A DNA stretch of 42,138 nucleotides from Acidipila sp. (GCA_010365215.1 JAAFGT010000017.1:53700-95837), one strand, 5' to 3'; positions 17,097 to 26,590 are shown, numbered from the stretch's first letter. The notes: generated from the sequence alone by a model not told the origin. Made by a program: numbers and translations.

Positions 17097-17687
17097 ATGA
17101 GCGACCTGCAATATCCCGTCGGAAAATTTCAGTGGGCTGGGTCCACCACAGCCGAAAATCGCCGCCGCGCCATCGCCGCCATAGCCGCGACGCCGGCCCA
17201 GCTTCGCGCCGCAGTCGCGGGACTTTCAGCGAAGCAGTTGGATACCCCTTATCGTCCCGATGGCTGGACGATTCGCCAGGTGGTGCACCACGTTCCGGAA
17301 AGCCACATGAACGCCTACATCCGGTTCAAACTCGCGCTCACCGAAGACCAGCCGACGATCAAGCCCTACGAGCAGCAGCACTGGGCGAATTTGCCCGACG
17401 TGGAAGGCACGCCCATCGAAACTTCGCTCGCGTTGCTGGAATCGTTGCACGATCGCTGGGTGGTGCTGCTGCGCGCGCTTTCGCCAGAAGACTTCGCCCG
17501 CACTTTCAGACATCCCGAGATGGGGGAGCAGTCGTTGGATCGAACGTTGGCGTTATACGCCTGGCACGGAGCGCACCACGTAGCGCACGTCACCTCGCTG
17601 CGTGAGCGCAGCGGATGGACGGGGCGAAAGCGAAAAGCGAAGTCGAAAGCTGCAAGCCGAAAATCAAAAAGTAAAAAAAAGAAATAG
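17097..17687 (+). CDS. DinB/YfiT-family putative metal-dependent enzyme
   Basis: 196 residues. Four-helix bundle protein of the DinB superfamily, closest to the YfiT branch: it begins with LQYPVGKFQW, followed by DGWTIRQVVHHVPESHMNAYIRFKLA and ALYAWHGAHHVAHVTSLR. His64/65, His157, His160/161 and His164 are the likely metal ligands. Family members include thiol transferases such as BstA, so a role in electrophile detoxification is possible, but the substrate is unknown. GGAGG at 17087-17091 sets the ATG at 17097 and rejects a longer frame. The C-terminus is a Lys/Ser/Arg-rich tail (about residues 174-196). Confidence 0.88.
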   Translation: MSDLQYPVGKFQWAGSTTAENRRRAIAAIAATPAQLRAAVAGLSAKQLDTPYRPDGWTIRQVVHHVPESHMNAYIRFKLALTEDQPTIKPYEQQHWANLPDVEGTPIETSLALLESLHDRWVVLLRALSPEDFARTFRHPEMGEQSLDRTLALYAWHGAHHVAHVTSLRERSGWTGRKRKAKSKAASRKSKSKKKK

Positions 17688-17764
17688 GGACTGGCGCACC
17701 GCGCATTGCCGCAACCCGCGAGCGATGCTAGGATGGCGGACTTTACGAGGGGAAAATTTACGAG

Positions 17765-18271
17765 ATGACGAATACGCAGAAGCCGCTGGTCGGTATCCTA
17801 ATGGGCTCCAAGTCCGACTGGGAGACTATGGCGCATACGGCTAGCACGCTCGAGGGCTTGGGTGTGCCACACGAGGTGCGCGTATTGAGCGCCCATCGCA
17901 CGCCCGATCAGACCATGGAATACGCCGCTACCGCGGAGCAGCGCGGCCTGGAAGTGATCATCGCCGCCGCGGGCGGCGCGGCGCATCTGGCAGGCGTAGT
18001 CGCAGCGAAGACTTCACTCCCTGTGCTCGGCGTGCCCATGGAGTCGAAGGCACTCAAGGGACTTGATTCGCTGCTATCGATGGTGCAAATGCCGGCAGGA
18101 GTTCCTGTAGGGACTCTGGCCATTGGCAAACCAGGAGCTATCAATGCGGCGCTTTTTGCGGCGGCCATCCTGGGCTTGAAACATCCTGAAATTCGCGCGG
18201 CCTGGCTGCGCTACCGCGAAGCGCAATCGCGCGCGGTTCTCAGCCATCCCGACCCCCGCGAAGGCGGATGA
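17765..18271 (+). CDS. purE: N5-carboxyaminoimidazole ribonucleotide mutase
   Basis: 168 residues, class I PurE of de novo purine synthesis. It converts N5-CAIR to CAIR. Hallmarks are [14 protein letters not shown] (about 9-22), [14 protein letters not shown] with the catalytic His44, [25 protein letters not shown], and the C-terminal [17 protein letters not shown]. purK is not adjacent within the window, so the partner enzyme must be elsewhere. The gene is followed 18 bases later by the amidotransferase-like gene. Confidence 0.97.
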   Translation: MTNTQKPLVGILMGSKSDWETMAHTASTLEGLGVPHEVRVLSAHRTPDQTMEYAATAEQRGLEVIIAAAGGAAHLAGVVAAKTSLPVLGVPMESKALKGLDSLLSMVQMPAGVPVGTLAIGKPGAINAALFAAAILGLKHPEIRAAWLRYREAQSRAVLSHPDPREGG

Positions 18272-18289
18272 GTACTCACTCCTCAATCC

Positions 18290-19147
18290 ATGGTGACCGA
18301 CAAACATGACAAGCTGCGCACCGGGCCGCGCACCGGGCTGCGCACCGGGCCGCGCATCGGCGTGCCATTTCGCACCACCGCCGAAGAAGACGCCGGCGAA
18401 GCAAAGCTAAGCAAAATCGTGAATTACTACCGTGCCGTCGAACAGGCCGGCGGCGAGGCCGTGCCTGTTTCTTTGCGGCTTGGCACCAGCGAGCGGCAGA
18501 GCCTGCTGAAAACACTCGACGGTTTCGTGTTGCCGGGGAGCCCTGCTGACGTTGACCCATCGCGCTACGGAGCTTCGCGGCATCCCGCCGCGGCTCAACC
18601 CGACAAGCTGCGCGAGGAAACCGACTACGCTTTGCTCGACCACGCGTTTGCGGCGGAAAAGCCGGTGCTGGCCATCTGCTACGGCACGCAACTCCTGAAC
18701 GTCTGCCTGGGCGGCTCGCTCTATCAGGATATTGCCAGCGAACTATCCACGCCAATCCAGCACAGTAAAGATGGCCTGCCGGCAGGCGCTGAAGATCCGC
18801 TTCATCCGGCTGCCATAAAACTTGGCGGAGAACTTGCGCAGCTCGCGGCGGCGTGCGGCTTGCAGAACTCCGGCGGCAGCTTCGCGGTTCAGGTGAATAC
18901 TTCTCACCACCAGTCGATCCGTAATCTGGGTAGAGGGCTGCGGATCGCTGCGGTAGCTCCGGATGGGGTGATCGAAGCGGTGGAACACGAGCCGCACAAG
19001 CACTGGGTGACCGGAGTGCAGTGGCATCCGGAGCGCATGCCCGGCGATGCGCTGGCGGCAGCGCTATTTCGCGCGCTGATTCAGGCCACGCGCGCAGCGG
19101 CGGTGCGGCCGCAGCTCGGAAATGACACGATGCTGACACGACGCTGA
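18290..19147 (+). CDS. Class I glutamine amidotransferase-like hydrolase (PuuD family)
   Basis: 285 residues. Peptidase C26/gamma-glutamyl hydrolase family, related to PuuD (gamma-Glu-GABA hydrolase). The catalytic triad is visible as Cys130 (PVLAICYGTQLLNVCLGG) and His246/Glu248 (VQWHPERM). Conserved FVLPGSPADVDP and NTSHHQSI are also present. The usual CRG at the nucleophile elbow is CYG. Before the fold starts at RIGVPFRTT the protein has an expanded repeat, RTGP-RTGL-RTGP, encoded by three 12-base direct repeats. The gene follows purE by 18 bases, but a purine link is not implied; the substrate is unknown. Confidence 0.87.
   Translation: MVTDKHDKLRTGPRTGLRTGPRIGVPFRTTAEEDAGEAKLSKIVNYYRAVEQAGGEAVPVSLRLGTSERQSLLKTLDGFVLPGSPADVDPSRYGASRHPAAAQPDKLREETDYALLDHAFAAEKPVLAICYGTQLLNVCLGGSLYQDIASELSTPIQHSKDGLPAGAEDPLHPAAIKLGGELAQLAAACGLQNSGGSFAVQVNTSHHQSIRNLGRGLRIAAVAPDGVIEAVEHEPHKHWVTGVQWHPERMPGDALAAALFRALIQATRAAAVRPQLGNDTMLTRR
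18317..18352 (+). repeat. Three tandem 12-base repeats in the amidotransferase-like gene
   Basis: CGCACCGGGCCG, CGCACCGGGCTG, CGCACCGGGCCG in direct succession, then a diverged fourth (CGCATCGGCGTG). They encode Arg-Thr-Gly-Pro/Leu units at residues 10-21 and sit in frame. Confidence 0.85.
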
Positions 19148-19184
19148 CGTAAGCCATAAGTTTTCTAATTTCAAGGGGGAACCA

Positions 19185-19949
19185 ATGATTTCGCTGGCAG
19201 GCAAAGCTGCGCTCATAACCGGAGGCTCGCGTGGCATCGGCGCGGCTGCCGTAAAAATGTTCGCCGAGGCGGGTGCCGACGTGGTCTTCAATTACCACAA
19301 GCGCAAAGACTCCGCGCGTGAAGTGGAAGAAGACGCGCGGCGCCATGGCACGCGCGTCGAATCATTTCGCGCCAACCTTTCCGAGATGGCTCCGGCTAAA
19401 AAGCTGGTGGACTTTGCCCGCGAGCGGCTGGGGCGCCTGGACATTCTGGTAGCCAATGCCGGCGTTTGGAATCTGGAGGACTTACCCATTGGAAAAATGA
19501 GCGAGCGCGAGTGGGACGATATGATGGCCACGAACGCCAAGAGCGTCTATAGCGTCATTCACTTTGCGGCTCCGCATATGATCGCGCAGCGTTCCGGCCG
19601 CATCATAGCTATCAGCTCCACCGCGGGCCAGCGCGGCGAAGCGTTCCACTCGCATTACGGCGCTTCGAAAGGGGCCATCATCAGTCTGGTGAAAGGACTT
19701 TCCACCGAGCTCGCTCCGCACAATATTCTTGTCAACTGTGTCGCGCCGGGCTGGGTGGATACGGACATGTCCAAGCCGGTGCTGGAAACCAAGGCCGGGG
19801 CAAAGGAAATTCTGAACACCATTCCGCTGCGCCGTCCGGGATCGGCGGCGGATATTGCCGGATCAATTTTGTTTCTGGCCTCGGACCTGGCCTCGTGGAT
19901 CACCGGGGAAGTTATCAACGTCAATGGAGGCGCGGTATTGTGCGGTTAA
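19185..19949 (+). CDS. Short-chain dehydrogenase/reductase (FabG-like)
   Basis: 254 residues. Classical SDR with NAD(P)-binding GGSRGIG (residues 13-19), NAG motif (91-93) and catalytic Ser near 144, Tyr158 and Lys162 (YGASK). The Arg/Lys-rich HKRKDS after beta-2 favours NADP(H). It resembles 3-oxoacyl-ACP reductases, but standing apart from other fab genes leaves the substrate open. AAGGGGG lies upstream of the ATG. The stop overlaps the next gene's start region. Confidence 0.9.
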   Translation: MISLAGKAALITGGSRGIGAAAVKMFAEAGADVVFNYHKRKDSAREVEEDARRHGTRVESFRANLSEMAPAKKLVDFARERLGRLDILVANAGVWNLEDLPIGKMSEREWDDMMATNAKSVYSVIHFAAPHMIAQRSGRIIAISSTAGQRGEAFHSHYGASKGAIISLVKGLSTELAPHNILVNCVAPGWVDTDMSKPVLETKAGAKEILNTIPLRRPGSAADIAGSILFLASDLASWITGEVINVNGGAVLCG

Positions 19950-20809
19950 TCAAGAATCTTCCGAACTTTGCTTTAGGGCTGCTGGCGGGTATTTGCGCAC
20001 CACTGGCGCAGGCGCAATCGCCGGACAATCTTTTGCCCGAACAGAGCGCGGCCAAAGCGAAGCAGCTGATTCAACAATCCATTCAAGCGCTCGGTGGCCC
20101 CGCGTATCTGGGCGTAAAAGATTTTACGTGCACCGGGCGGATGTCTTCGTTCGAGCATAGCGGCGCGGTAATTGGCACGGTCCAGTTTTCCAGTTCCGTA
20201 AAATTGCCCGACAAAGATCGCACCGAATATTCCTACAAGACTTATGTCCCCATCATCGTGGGCGATCTTTCCAGGAAACACAGCACCATGGACATACACA
20301 ATGGAAATGCCGGCTGGGTTCTCAACGGCGGAGGAGTGCAAGAAATTCCCGTCGAGGACGTAGCTCGCTATCAGGAGCAGCGCAACAAGAGCATTAATGT
20401 CCTCTTGCGCGAGCGGCTGAACGATCCAAATTTCAGGTTTCATTGGGCCGGGCGGGAGAACCTGGATTTGCGGAGTGTGCAGTGGGTGGAAATCGCCGAC
20501 GCCGAGCACCACACCATCCGCGTGGCCTTTGATGAGCAGACGCATTTTCCCAGCCGGTTTGTCTACCAGACGCTTGATCCGGCAACGCGCGAGCGCAACG
20601 AAGAGATCGAATACCTCGCCAACTTCCACACCATTGAAGGTGTGGCCATGCCCTTCCAGCGGACTCGCGAGCGCAACGGACTGAAGTATTACCAGGTGTT
20701 TTACGATACCTGCAAATTCAACACGGGACTTTCGGATGCGCTGTTCACGCGGGAAGCGCTCGAGGAACGCTTCGCTCAAGGCAACAAGGGCAAGAAAAAA
20801 AACAAGTAG
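19940..20809 (+). CDS. Secreted LolA/outer-membrane lipoprotein-sorting-like protein
   Basis: 289 residues. The N-terminus MRLIKNLPNFALGLLAGICAPLAQAQS looks like a signal peptide with cleavage after AQA. The mature protein (about residues 40-260) has alternating beta segments such as FTCTGRMSSFEHSGAVIGTVQFS and HTIRVAFDEQTHFPSRFVYQ, in the style of LolA-fold proteins common in Acidobacteriota. The C-terminus is a short Lys-rich tail (GNKGKKKNK). The start GTG at 19940 overlaps the SDR gene and has GGAGG 9 bases upstream (19926-19930). The specific role is unknown; the fold assignment is by resemblance. Confidence 0.65.
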   Translation: MRLIKNLPNFALGLLAGICAPLAQAQSPDNLLPEQSAAKAKQLIQQSIQALGGPAYLGVKDFTCTGRMSSFEHSGAVIGTVQFSSSVKLPDKDRTEYSYKTYVPIIVGDLSRKHSTMDIHNGNAGWVLNGGGVQEIPVEDVARYQEQRNKSINVLLRERLNDPNFRFHWAGRENLDLRSVQWVEIADAEHHTIRVAFDEQTHFPSRFVYQTLDPATRERNEEIEYLANFHTIEGVAMPFQRTRERNGLKYYQVFYDTCKFNTGLSDALFTREALEERFAQGNKGKKKNK

Positions 20810-20839
20810 CCGCTGGACTGCCGGGATAGCCTGCGCTTT

Positions 20840-21805
20840 TTATTCGGAATTGATGATCTTACGATCCAGTCCTTGGAGAATCTTGCGCATCAAATGGTAG
20901 CAGGCCGGCGATTCGAAGTAAGCGCTGTGAACCTCCATGCCCCCGATTGCTGGCGCGATTAGTCCCGAGCAATCGATATCCCACACGTTGTCCGGCACCG
21001 GGCAGGTAGTGTCCAGCCCGCTGCGGCCCAGACGCCTCTTGCCGAAATGTTTCAGGCCGGCAGACATGCCCAGGACGGAATCGCGGCCGGAGTAGAGCGC
21101 GGTCACGCGATAGGTAAGGTTGGCGATGCCTTCGCCGTCGCCGTGGCTTACCGCTTCGCCAAGCCGGAAAAGGTCGTTGTCCACGTCTGCCGCGACCATA
21201 AGAAGTTGGTCGACCAGGCTGACCAGTAAGGGCTGATTCTTGCGTGTCCAGACCACATTCATTGCATTTTCGACCAGAAAGTTGCCCATGCTGTGGGCGA
21301 TAACGGATGTCATCGCGCGGCAGCGTGGAGCGGGATCCTTCGACTTCGCGGTGAGTTTCTGCATGGCCGACAACCAGTCGTATAGCTCGCCGAGGACGAT
21401 AGAAAAATCCTCTGCGGATTTGCGGGCTTCCGAGCGGTCGGGTAAATACCCGAAAGCCGTGCCCTCCGAAGGCCAGGAAAAAAGCAGGCACTCCCCCATG
21501 GAGGCGGCGCCTGTGTAAAGATTCTGGACAACAGCCCCATAGCGGCGGCAGGCGCCGCTCCAGGATTCATTAAATCCGTGGACAAAAAATGTAACGTGCT
21601 TCTGTTTTTCAGGGGGCACTTGAAGAGGGTCAGGAAAAGTCGCCGCGGCGGCCACAAGCAAAGTTCGAAAAGACCCGGCATCGACACCCTTCCAGCTTTT
21701 GAAGTCGTCGACGGGACCACTGTTATTGGTCCAGAATGACAGTTCTGCGAATTCGTCCCCGAAACTTGCTGCCTGAATGTTGCGGTTTGTAATCATCCAA
21801 TACAT
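20840..21805 (-). CDS. DUF900-type alpha/beta hydrolase
   Basis: 321 residues. It has VTFFVHGFNESW (oxyanion strand) at about 71-82 and a nucleophile elbow VIAHSMGNF with Ser172; a likely acid and His follow (ADVDNDLF; HSAYFES). This matches the DUF900 family of predicted serine hydrolases. No signal peptide is seen, so it is probably cytoplasmic. It stands alone on the minus strand between plus-strand genes. AAGGA precedes the ATG by 5 bases. Substrate unknown. Confidence 0.8.
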   Translation of the reverse strand: MYWMITNRNIQAASFGDEFAELSFWTNNSGPVDDFKSWKGVDAGSFRTLLVAAAATFPDPLQVPPEKQKHVTFFVHGFNESWSGACRRYGAVVQNLYTGAASMGECLLFSWPSEGTAFGYLPDRSEARKSAEDFSIVLGELYDWLSAMQKLTAKSKDPAPRCRAMTSVIAHSMGNFLVENAMNVVWTRKNQPLLVSLVDQLLMVAADVDNDLFRLGEAVSHGDGEGIANLTYRVTALYSGRDSVLGMSAGLKHFGKRRLGRSGLDTTCPVPDNVWDIDCSGLIAPAIGGMEVHSAYFESPACYHLMRKILQGLDRKIINSE

Positions 21806-21868
21806 ATCGATCCTTCGTTTTTGACCGAGCTCGCGATGGAAAGGAGTCCCGCTTGAATAACTAATTTT

Positions 21869-21874
21869 ATTATA
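21869..21874 (-). promoter_or_regulatory. Possible -10 element of the DUF900 hydrolase gene
   Basis: Perfect TATAAT on the minus strand in a locally AT-rich patch, about 64 bases before the ATG at 21805. No good -35 is seen at the right distance, so the call is tentative. Confidence 0.35.
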
Positions 21875-21944
21875 CCTAGAACTGTATCAAAAATCGAGGA
21901 GGTCTTGCAGAAACCCGAAATCGCAGCAAGTTCCTGGAGCAATT

Positions 21945-21974
21945 TTGTCGCGGACGCTTGCGACGGGGTATAAT
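21945..21974 (+). promoter_or_regulatory. Promoter immediately upstream of hslV
   Basis: TTGTCG (21945-21950), 18-base spacer, TATAAT (21969-21974). The -10 ends only six bases before the hslV ATG, so transcription should begin at or next to the start codon. Confidence 0.5.
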
Positions 21975-21980
21975 CCCTGG

Positions 21981-22532
21981 ATGCCTGTTCAGGGAAAAAG
22001 ATCGCTGATCCGCAGCACTACGGTGTTGTGCGTGCGCCGGGATGGAAAAGTGGTGATGGCCGGTGACGGCCAGGTAACGCTGGGCGAAAGCGTGATTAAG
22101 CAGACCGCAAAGAAAGTGCGCCGCATGTTCGACGACAAGGTGCTGGCGGGATTTGCAGGCGGTACCGCGGATGCTTTCTCGCTGTTTACGCGATTCGAAG
22201 GCAAGCTCCAGGAACATCACGGCAATCTGGCGCGGGCCGCGGTGGAGCTGGCCAAGGACTGGCGCACAGACCGCTTGTTGCGCCATCTGCAGGCGATGCT
22301 GATCGTGGCCGATGCCAACGCTTCGTTTCTACTTTCCGGTACGGGCGACATTATCGAGCCCGACGACGGTCTTTGCGCGATTGGTTCGGGCGGCCCTTAC
22401 GCGCTGACCGCTGCGCGGGCTCTGGCGCAGCACACCAAACTTTCCGCGAGAGAGATTGCCCAGGAATCCATGCGCCTGGCGAGCGAGATCTGTATTTTCA
22501 CCAACAGCAATTTTTCTCTGGAAGAGCTATGA
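21981..22532 (+). CDS. hslV: ATP-dependent protease proteolytic subunit HslV
   Basis: 183 residues. Threonine protease that forms a dodecamer and works with HslU. Key segments are [45 protein letters not shown] and [16 protein letters not shown]. The catalytic Thr should be Thr13, so 12 residues ([12 protein letters not shown]) must be removed, more than in E. coli, where only Met is lost. No ribosome site precedes the ATG, and a TATAAT ends six bases before it, hinting at a leaderless message. Its stop overlaps the hslU start (ATGA). Confidence 0.96.
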   Translation: MPVQGKRSLIRSTTVLCVRRDGKVVMAGDGQVTLGESVIKQTAKKVRRMFDDKVLAGFAGGTADAFSLFTRFEGKLQEHHGNLARAAVELAKDWRTDRLLRHLQAMLIVADANASFLLSGTGDIIEPDDGLCAIGSGGPYALTAARALAQHTKLSAREIAQESMRLASEICIFTNSNFSLEEL

Positions 22533-23962
22533 CCGGCAAGAACGATAAAGACCGCGTGATCTATCTGCCGGGCGAGGTGGCGCCGCTCGAAGCCGAGGTC
22601 ATCCCCTCGTTCGACGAGCTGACGCCGCGCGAAATCGTCGTCGAGCTCGATAAGTACATCATCGGACAGAATCCCGCCAAGCGCGCCGTAGCCATCGCAC
22701 TGCGCAATCGCGTGCGCAGGCAAAAGCTTGCTCCCGAAGTGGCTGAAGAAATTCTGCCGAAAAATATTCTGATGATCGGGCCCACCGGCGTGGGGAAGAC
22801 GGAAATTGCGCGCCGGCTGGCGCGGCTGGCGGGCTGCCCCTTCGTGAAGGTGGAAGCTTCCAAGTACACCGAAGTCGGTTATGTGGGCCGCGACGTGGAA
22901 TCCATGGTGCGCGACCTGGTGGAAAACGCCATCGACATGATCCGCGAGGAAAAACTGGACGAAGTGGCCGAACGCGCCGAGCAGGCTGCTGAAGAGCGCC
23001 TGCTCGATCTTCTTCTGCCACCCTCGGGGCCGCCTCCCGTTCCCGCCGACGCAGATACCGAGACGCTGCGGCAGGAGCAGATCAACCGCACCCGGGAAAA
23101 GCTGCGCGCGCAGTTCCGCGACGGAAAGATCGATCATCGCATCGTGGAAGTAGAAGTGCGCGAGCGTTCCACGCCGGCCTTCGAAATTGTTTCCAGCCAG
23201 GGCATGGAAGAGATGGACATCAACGTCCGCGACGTTCTCTCCAACATGTTCGGGCAAGGCAAGAAAAAACGAAAGATGAGCGTGGCCGACGCCTATGAAT
23301 ACCTGATCCAGGAAGAAGAGAATAAGCTGATCGACATGGACCAGGTGACGCGCATGGCGGTGGAGCGCGCCGAGCAGATGGGCATTATCTTCCTCGACGA
23401 AATCGATAAAATCGCCGGGCGCGAGAGCGGGCACGGCCCCGACGTATCGCGCGAAGGCGTGCAGCGCGACATTCTGCCCATCGTGGAAGGCACCACCGTC
23501 AATTCTCGCTATGGCATGATCCGCACGGACCACATCCTGTTCATCGCCGCCGGCGCGTTCCACGTCTCCAAGCCTTCGGACCTGATTCCTGAATTGCAGG
23601 GTCGCTTTCCCATTCGTGTGGAGCTCACCTCGCTTTCCGAGCAGGATTTTGTGCGCATCCTGACCGAGCCGAAAAACGCGCTGCTCAAGCAATACACTGC
23701 GCTGCTGGAGACGGAGAGCGTGAAGCTCAGCTTCAGCGACGAAGCCATCGCCGCGATCGCCCGCTTTGCCGCGCAGGTGAATGCGCAGACGGAAAATATC
23801 GGCGCCCGCCGGCTGCATACGATTCTCGAGAAAGTACTCGATGAGATCTCCTTCGAGGCTCCCGAGCTCAAGAAAAAGCAGGTGAAGATCGAAAGCGCCT
23901 ACGTCGAAAAGCAGCTCGCGGAAATCGTCAAGAACCAGGACCTGAGCCGTTATATCCTCTAA
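22529..23962 (+). CDS. hslU: ATP-dependent protease ATPase subunit HslU
   Basis: 477 residues. AAA+ unfoldase that feeds substrates to HslV. It begins near [22 protein letters not shown]. Walker A is GPTGVGKTE, followed by [22 protein letters not shown], the variable I-domain (about 150-270, with acidic and Arg-rich stretches), Walker [13 protein letters not shown], and the sensor region [15 protein letters not shown]. The C-terminal tail ends DLSRYIL, the typical HslU end that docks into HslV. It starts four bases inside hslV, the standard operon. Confidence 0.97.
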   Translation: MTGKNDKDRVIYLPGEVAPLEAEVIPSFDELTPREIVVELDKYIIGQNPAKRAVAIALRNRVRRQKLAPEVAEEILPKNILMIGPTGVGKTEIARRLARLAGCPFVKVEASKYTEVGYVGRDVESMVRDLVENAIDMIREEKLDEVAERAEQAAEERLLDLLLPPSGPPPVPADADTETLRQEQINRTREKLRAQFRDGKIDHRIVEVEVRERSTPAFEIVSSQGMEEMDINVRDVLSNMFGQGKKKRKMSVADAYEYLIQEEENKLIDMDQVTRMAVERAEQMGIIFLDEIDKIAGRESGHGPDVSREGVQRDILPIVEGTTVNSRYGMIRTDHILFIAAGAFHVSKPSDLIPELQGRFPIRVELTSLSEQDFVRILTEPKNALLKQYTALLETESVKLSFSDEAIAAIARFAAQVNAQTENIGARRLHTILEKVLDEISFEAPELKKKQVKIESAYVEKQLAEIVKNQDLSRYIL

Positions 23963-24066
23963 GCGTTTGGTTGAACCAAGCTTCAGCGGACGTCGAAATT
24001 CTCGTTGTGTGCGGATAGGTGCGTACAGAAATTCTCCGCGCGCTGCCAGCGAAGTGAAATCAGCGA

Positions 24067-25251
24067 ATGGAAATTAGAGACTGGCCGGCCACGAAAAGCT
24101 GCGCGATCAGGAAACCGTTCCGGTGCTTTTTGGATTTCGGCTCGGCGCTTTGCAGTTTTGTTTTCCTCGGCGCGCTGCTGGCTGCGTGCGGCGTGCAGGG
24201 CGACCCGCAGCCGCCGCGCCCGCAGATTCCCGCCGCCATCACCGACGTGGCCGTCCGCCAGGCTGGCAATGGCGCGGTGCTCACCTTCACGCCGCCGCGC
24301 GCCACGCTCGAGGGTGAGAAGCTGGAGAAATTTCCAGACTTGGAGATCTTCCGCGGTTATACGTCGCCGGACGCAAAGCTGCCGCCGTCCGTATCCGCAC
24401 TGCGGCTCATCTATACCGTTCCTTCCGCCGTCGTGGATACCTACCTTCTGCAAGACCGCGTCGAATTTACCGATGCGCTGAAGCCCGACGAAGTCGCGGC
24501 GCACACCGGCCAGCGCTTGGTTTACCTGGTCCGTACGCGTGTCTCGAAAAAGCAGGCTTCGCCCGACTCCAATGTCGCCGGTGTGGTTTTGTATCCCGCA
24601 CCAGAAGCGGTACGCGATCTGCATTTCGACATCGTTGAATCCGGCGTGTCGCTGGCCTGGACGCAACCTTTACTCGCCAGCGGCGGCCAGCCGCTAGGTT
24701 CCCTCGGCGGCTACCGCATCTATCGCGCCGAGCTGGAGACGCTGCCGGCGAGTTCCAAGGAAACCAGACCGAAGTTGCCTCCTGCGCTGGTGGGAGTGGC
24801 TCCCTCGCCCTCCTATCTCGACGAGCGGATCGAATGGGGCCGCACTTATGCCTACACTGTGCGCAGCGTCGCGCAATACCCCACTGACTCAGTGGAATCG
24901 GCGGACTCGAATCCCGTGCAAGTGACGCCGCGGGATATTTTCCCTCCTGGGCCTCCGCGCGATCTCGTGGCCGTGTATGTAGCGAGCTCGGGCGAAACTC
25001 CGGCGAATGTGGAACTCTCGTGGGCCATCAGCACGGAGCCTGACCTCGCCGGTTACAACGTCTACCGTAACGGCCAGGGCACGGCGCAGGCGCGCCTCAA
25101 CCGCGAACTATTGCTGACCCCAACTTTTCGTGATATTAGCGTGATTGCAGGCGGGCAGTACACCTACGCAGTTACTGCGGTGGACCGCACGGGTAATGAA
25201 AGCCGTCCCTCGACGGCGGTGGCGGCAGTAATTCCTAAACCTGGCGAGTGA
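24067..25251 (+). CDS. Lipoprotein with fibronectin type III-like repeats
   Basis: 394 residues. The signal ends with the lipobox GALLAACGVQGDP; Cys41 would be lipidated. Three beta-sandwich units resembling FN3 domains follow: about 55-150, about 165-285 (VSLAWTQPLL, YAYTVRSVAQYP) and about 295-390 (VELSWAISTEPDLAGYNVYR, YTYAVTAVDRTGNES). Probably an envelope protein facing the periplasm or surface, with a binding role. It lies about 100 bases after hslU and overlaps or abuts a membrane-protein gene. No function can be named. Confidence 0.8.
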   Translation: MEIRDWPATKSCAIRKPFRCFLDFGSALCSFVFLGALLAACGVQGDPQPPRPQIPAAITDVAVRQAGNGAVLTFTPPRATLEGEKLEKFPDLEIFRGYTSPDAKLPPSVSALRLIYTVPSAVVDTYLLQDRVEFTDALKPDEVAAHTGQRLVYLVRTRVSKKQASPDSNVAGVVLYPAPEAVRDLHFDIVESGVSLAWTQPLLASGGQPLGSLGGYRIYRAELETLPASSKETRPKLPPALVGVAPSPSYLDERIEWGRTYAYTVRSVAQYPTDSVESADSNPVQVTPRDIFPPGPPRDLVAVYVASSGETPANVELSWAISTEPDLAGYNVYRNGQGTAQARLNRELLLTPTFRDISVIAGGQYTYAVTAVDRTGNESRPSTAVAAVIPKPGE

Positions 25252-25298
25252 GGTTGGTGCCAGGGAATGGTCGAGCGTTTCTTGACCGGGCACAAGCG

Positions 25299-25775
25299 AT
25301 GAAATCCCTGAATCTTCCCGGAGCCGGATGGGTCGACGGGCTGAAGAGTCTCCGTTTTCGCATTGGTGTGCTCACCGGCGTCTACCTTATTGCCATCATG
25401 ACCGGGTCCTTGCTGGCGGCCACACGCGTGCCCGCCCTGGAGATTATTGCCGACCTTCGCAATCTGGTCTGCTATGTGGCCTTCGGACTGGTGATGCTCC
25501 TGCCCGTGCTCACGTTTATTCGCAAGCCCTGGCACCTGTTTACGTCGGGATTTATCGGATGGGCCATGTTTTCGATCGCCTACGCGGGTGCCGGACAGGT
25601 TTTCATTTCGCTCTACACGCGCCTGCGCCCGCCGTTCAACGTGTTTATGCTCGGCGCGACGTTTTATGGACTGGTGGCGGTAGCGTTCTGGTTTGTTCAA
25701 TTGATCGTCGCGATGCGTTATCATCTCTCCGCGCACCATACGCAGCACTCGGGTCGCGCCTACCCTAAAACATAA
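25299..25775 (+). CDS. Four-helix integral membrane protein, unknown function
   Basis: 158 residues from ATG at 25299 (MKSLNLPGAGWVDGLK). Four hydrophobic helices are visible (for example IGVLTGVYLIAIMTGSLLAA, LVCYVAFGLVMLLPVLTFI, GFIGWAMFSIAYAGAGQVFISL, VFMLGATFYGLVAVAFWFVQLIVAM), and the tail is His-rich (HLSAHHTQHSG). An in-frame GTG at 25248 overlapping the lipoprotein stop would add 17 polar residues; neither start has a strong ribosome site. Its stop overlaps the next ATG (TAATG). I do not recognise the family. Confidence 0.7.
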   Translation: MKSLNLPGAGWVDGLKSLRFRIGVLTGVYLIAIMTGSLLAATRVPALEIIADLRNLVCYVAFGLVMLLPVLTFIRKPWHLFTSGFIGWAMFSIAYAGAGQVFISLYTRLRPPFNVFMLGATFYGLVAVAFWFVQLIVAMRYHLSAHHTQHSGRAYPKT

Positions 25776-26590
25776 TGAAACTTTGCCGCGTGCAGCCGTT
25801 CGCCCTCGGGCATCCCGAGCTCGGGCATTCCAGCTCCGTCCGTGTCGAAATTCCTTCGCATGCCGCGGAAATCGAAGGCGAAGTGGCCTACGAAATTGCC
25901 GGGCTGTTCGACGGAAACCGCAAGCGCACTGGTCGTTCCTGGCCGCTTAAAGCGGTGAGATTCCTGCCGCCTGTTAATCCGGGCAAAATCGTGGGCGTGG
26001 GGCGCAACTACCGGGACCACGCTGCGGAGCTCAATAACCCTATACCGGTCGAGCCACTTATCTTCTTGAAGCCTCCATCGTCGGTCATCGGGCCGGAAGA
26101 GCCCATCCTTCTGCCGGCAATTTCGAAGCGCGTGGACCATGAAGGCGAACTTGCCGTGATCATCGGCCGCACCTGCTCGCAGCTTTCCGATCGAGATGCG
26201 GTTGAGCCGTACGTGCTTGGTTATACGTGCCTCAACGATGTCACTGCGCGGGATCTTCAGAAAGCCGATGTGCAGTTCACGCGCGGAAAGAGTTTCGACA
26301 CCTTCTGCCCGATGGGACCGGTGATCGAGACCACGCTCGACCTTGCCGACACGCGAGTCGAGACCTATGTGAACGGCGCTCGCCGTCAGTCCGGCGCGCT
26401 CACCGAGATGATCTTTCCGGTTGATGTTATAATTCGCTGGATTTCGCGGGTGATGACGCTCCTGCCTGGCGACGTGATCGCCACGGGGACCCCGGCAGGG
26501 GTCGGGCCGCTGGTGCCTGGCGATCTTGTGGAAATCGTGGTCAGCGGCGTGGGGACTCTGCGAAATTCCGTAGCCGCGCGCGAAGCGTGA
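25775..26590 (+). CDS. Fumarylacetoacetate hydrolase-family enzyme
   Basis: 271 residues. FAH superfamily (acylpyruvate or fumarylacetoacetate hydrolases, hydratases or decarboxylases). Family features: [28 protein letters not shown], metal ligands Glu123/Glu125 ([11 protein letters not shown]) and Asp155 ([13 protein letters not shown]), [13 protein letters not shown], and [17 protein letters not shown]. The metal is normally Mg or Mn. Substrate cannot be told from sequence; neighbours (transaldolase, membrane proteins) do not form a known catabolic set. The start overlaps the previous stop. Confidence 0.9.
   Translation: MKLCRVQPFALGHPELGHSSSVRVEIPSHAAEIEGEVAYEIAGLFDGNRKRTGRSWPLKAVRFLPPVNPGKIVGVGRNYRDHAAELNNPIPVEPLIFLKPPSSVIGPEEPILLPAISKRVDHEGELAVIIGRTCSQLSDRDAVEPYVLGYTCLNDVTARDLQKADVQFTRGKSFDTFCPMGPVIETTLDLADTRVETYVNGARRQSGALTEMIFPVDVIIRWISRVMTLLPGDVIATGTPAGVGPLVPGDLVEIVVSGVGTLRNSVAAREA

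Noticed and set aside
18276-19346. 356-codon open frame on the minus strand
   Set aside because: Antisense to the PuuD-like gene and the SDR start; low-complexity Arg/Ala/Cys repeats (CAARCAARC) come from the plus-strand repeat.
22397-23818. 473-codon open frame on the minus strand
   Set aside because: It lies wholly antisense to hslU, is rich in His/Phe/Arg typical of reverse frames in GC-rich genes, and has no family motif.
23963-24066. Terminator after hslU
   Set aside because: TTGG/CCAA can pair over only four bases and is not followed by a T-run.
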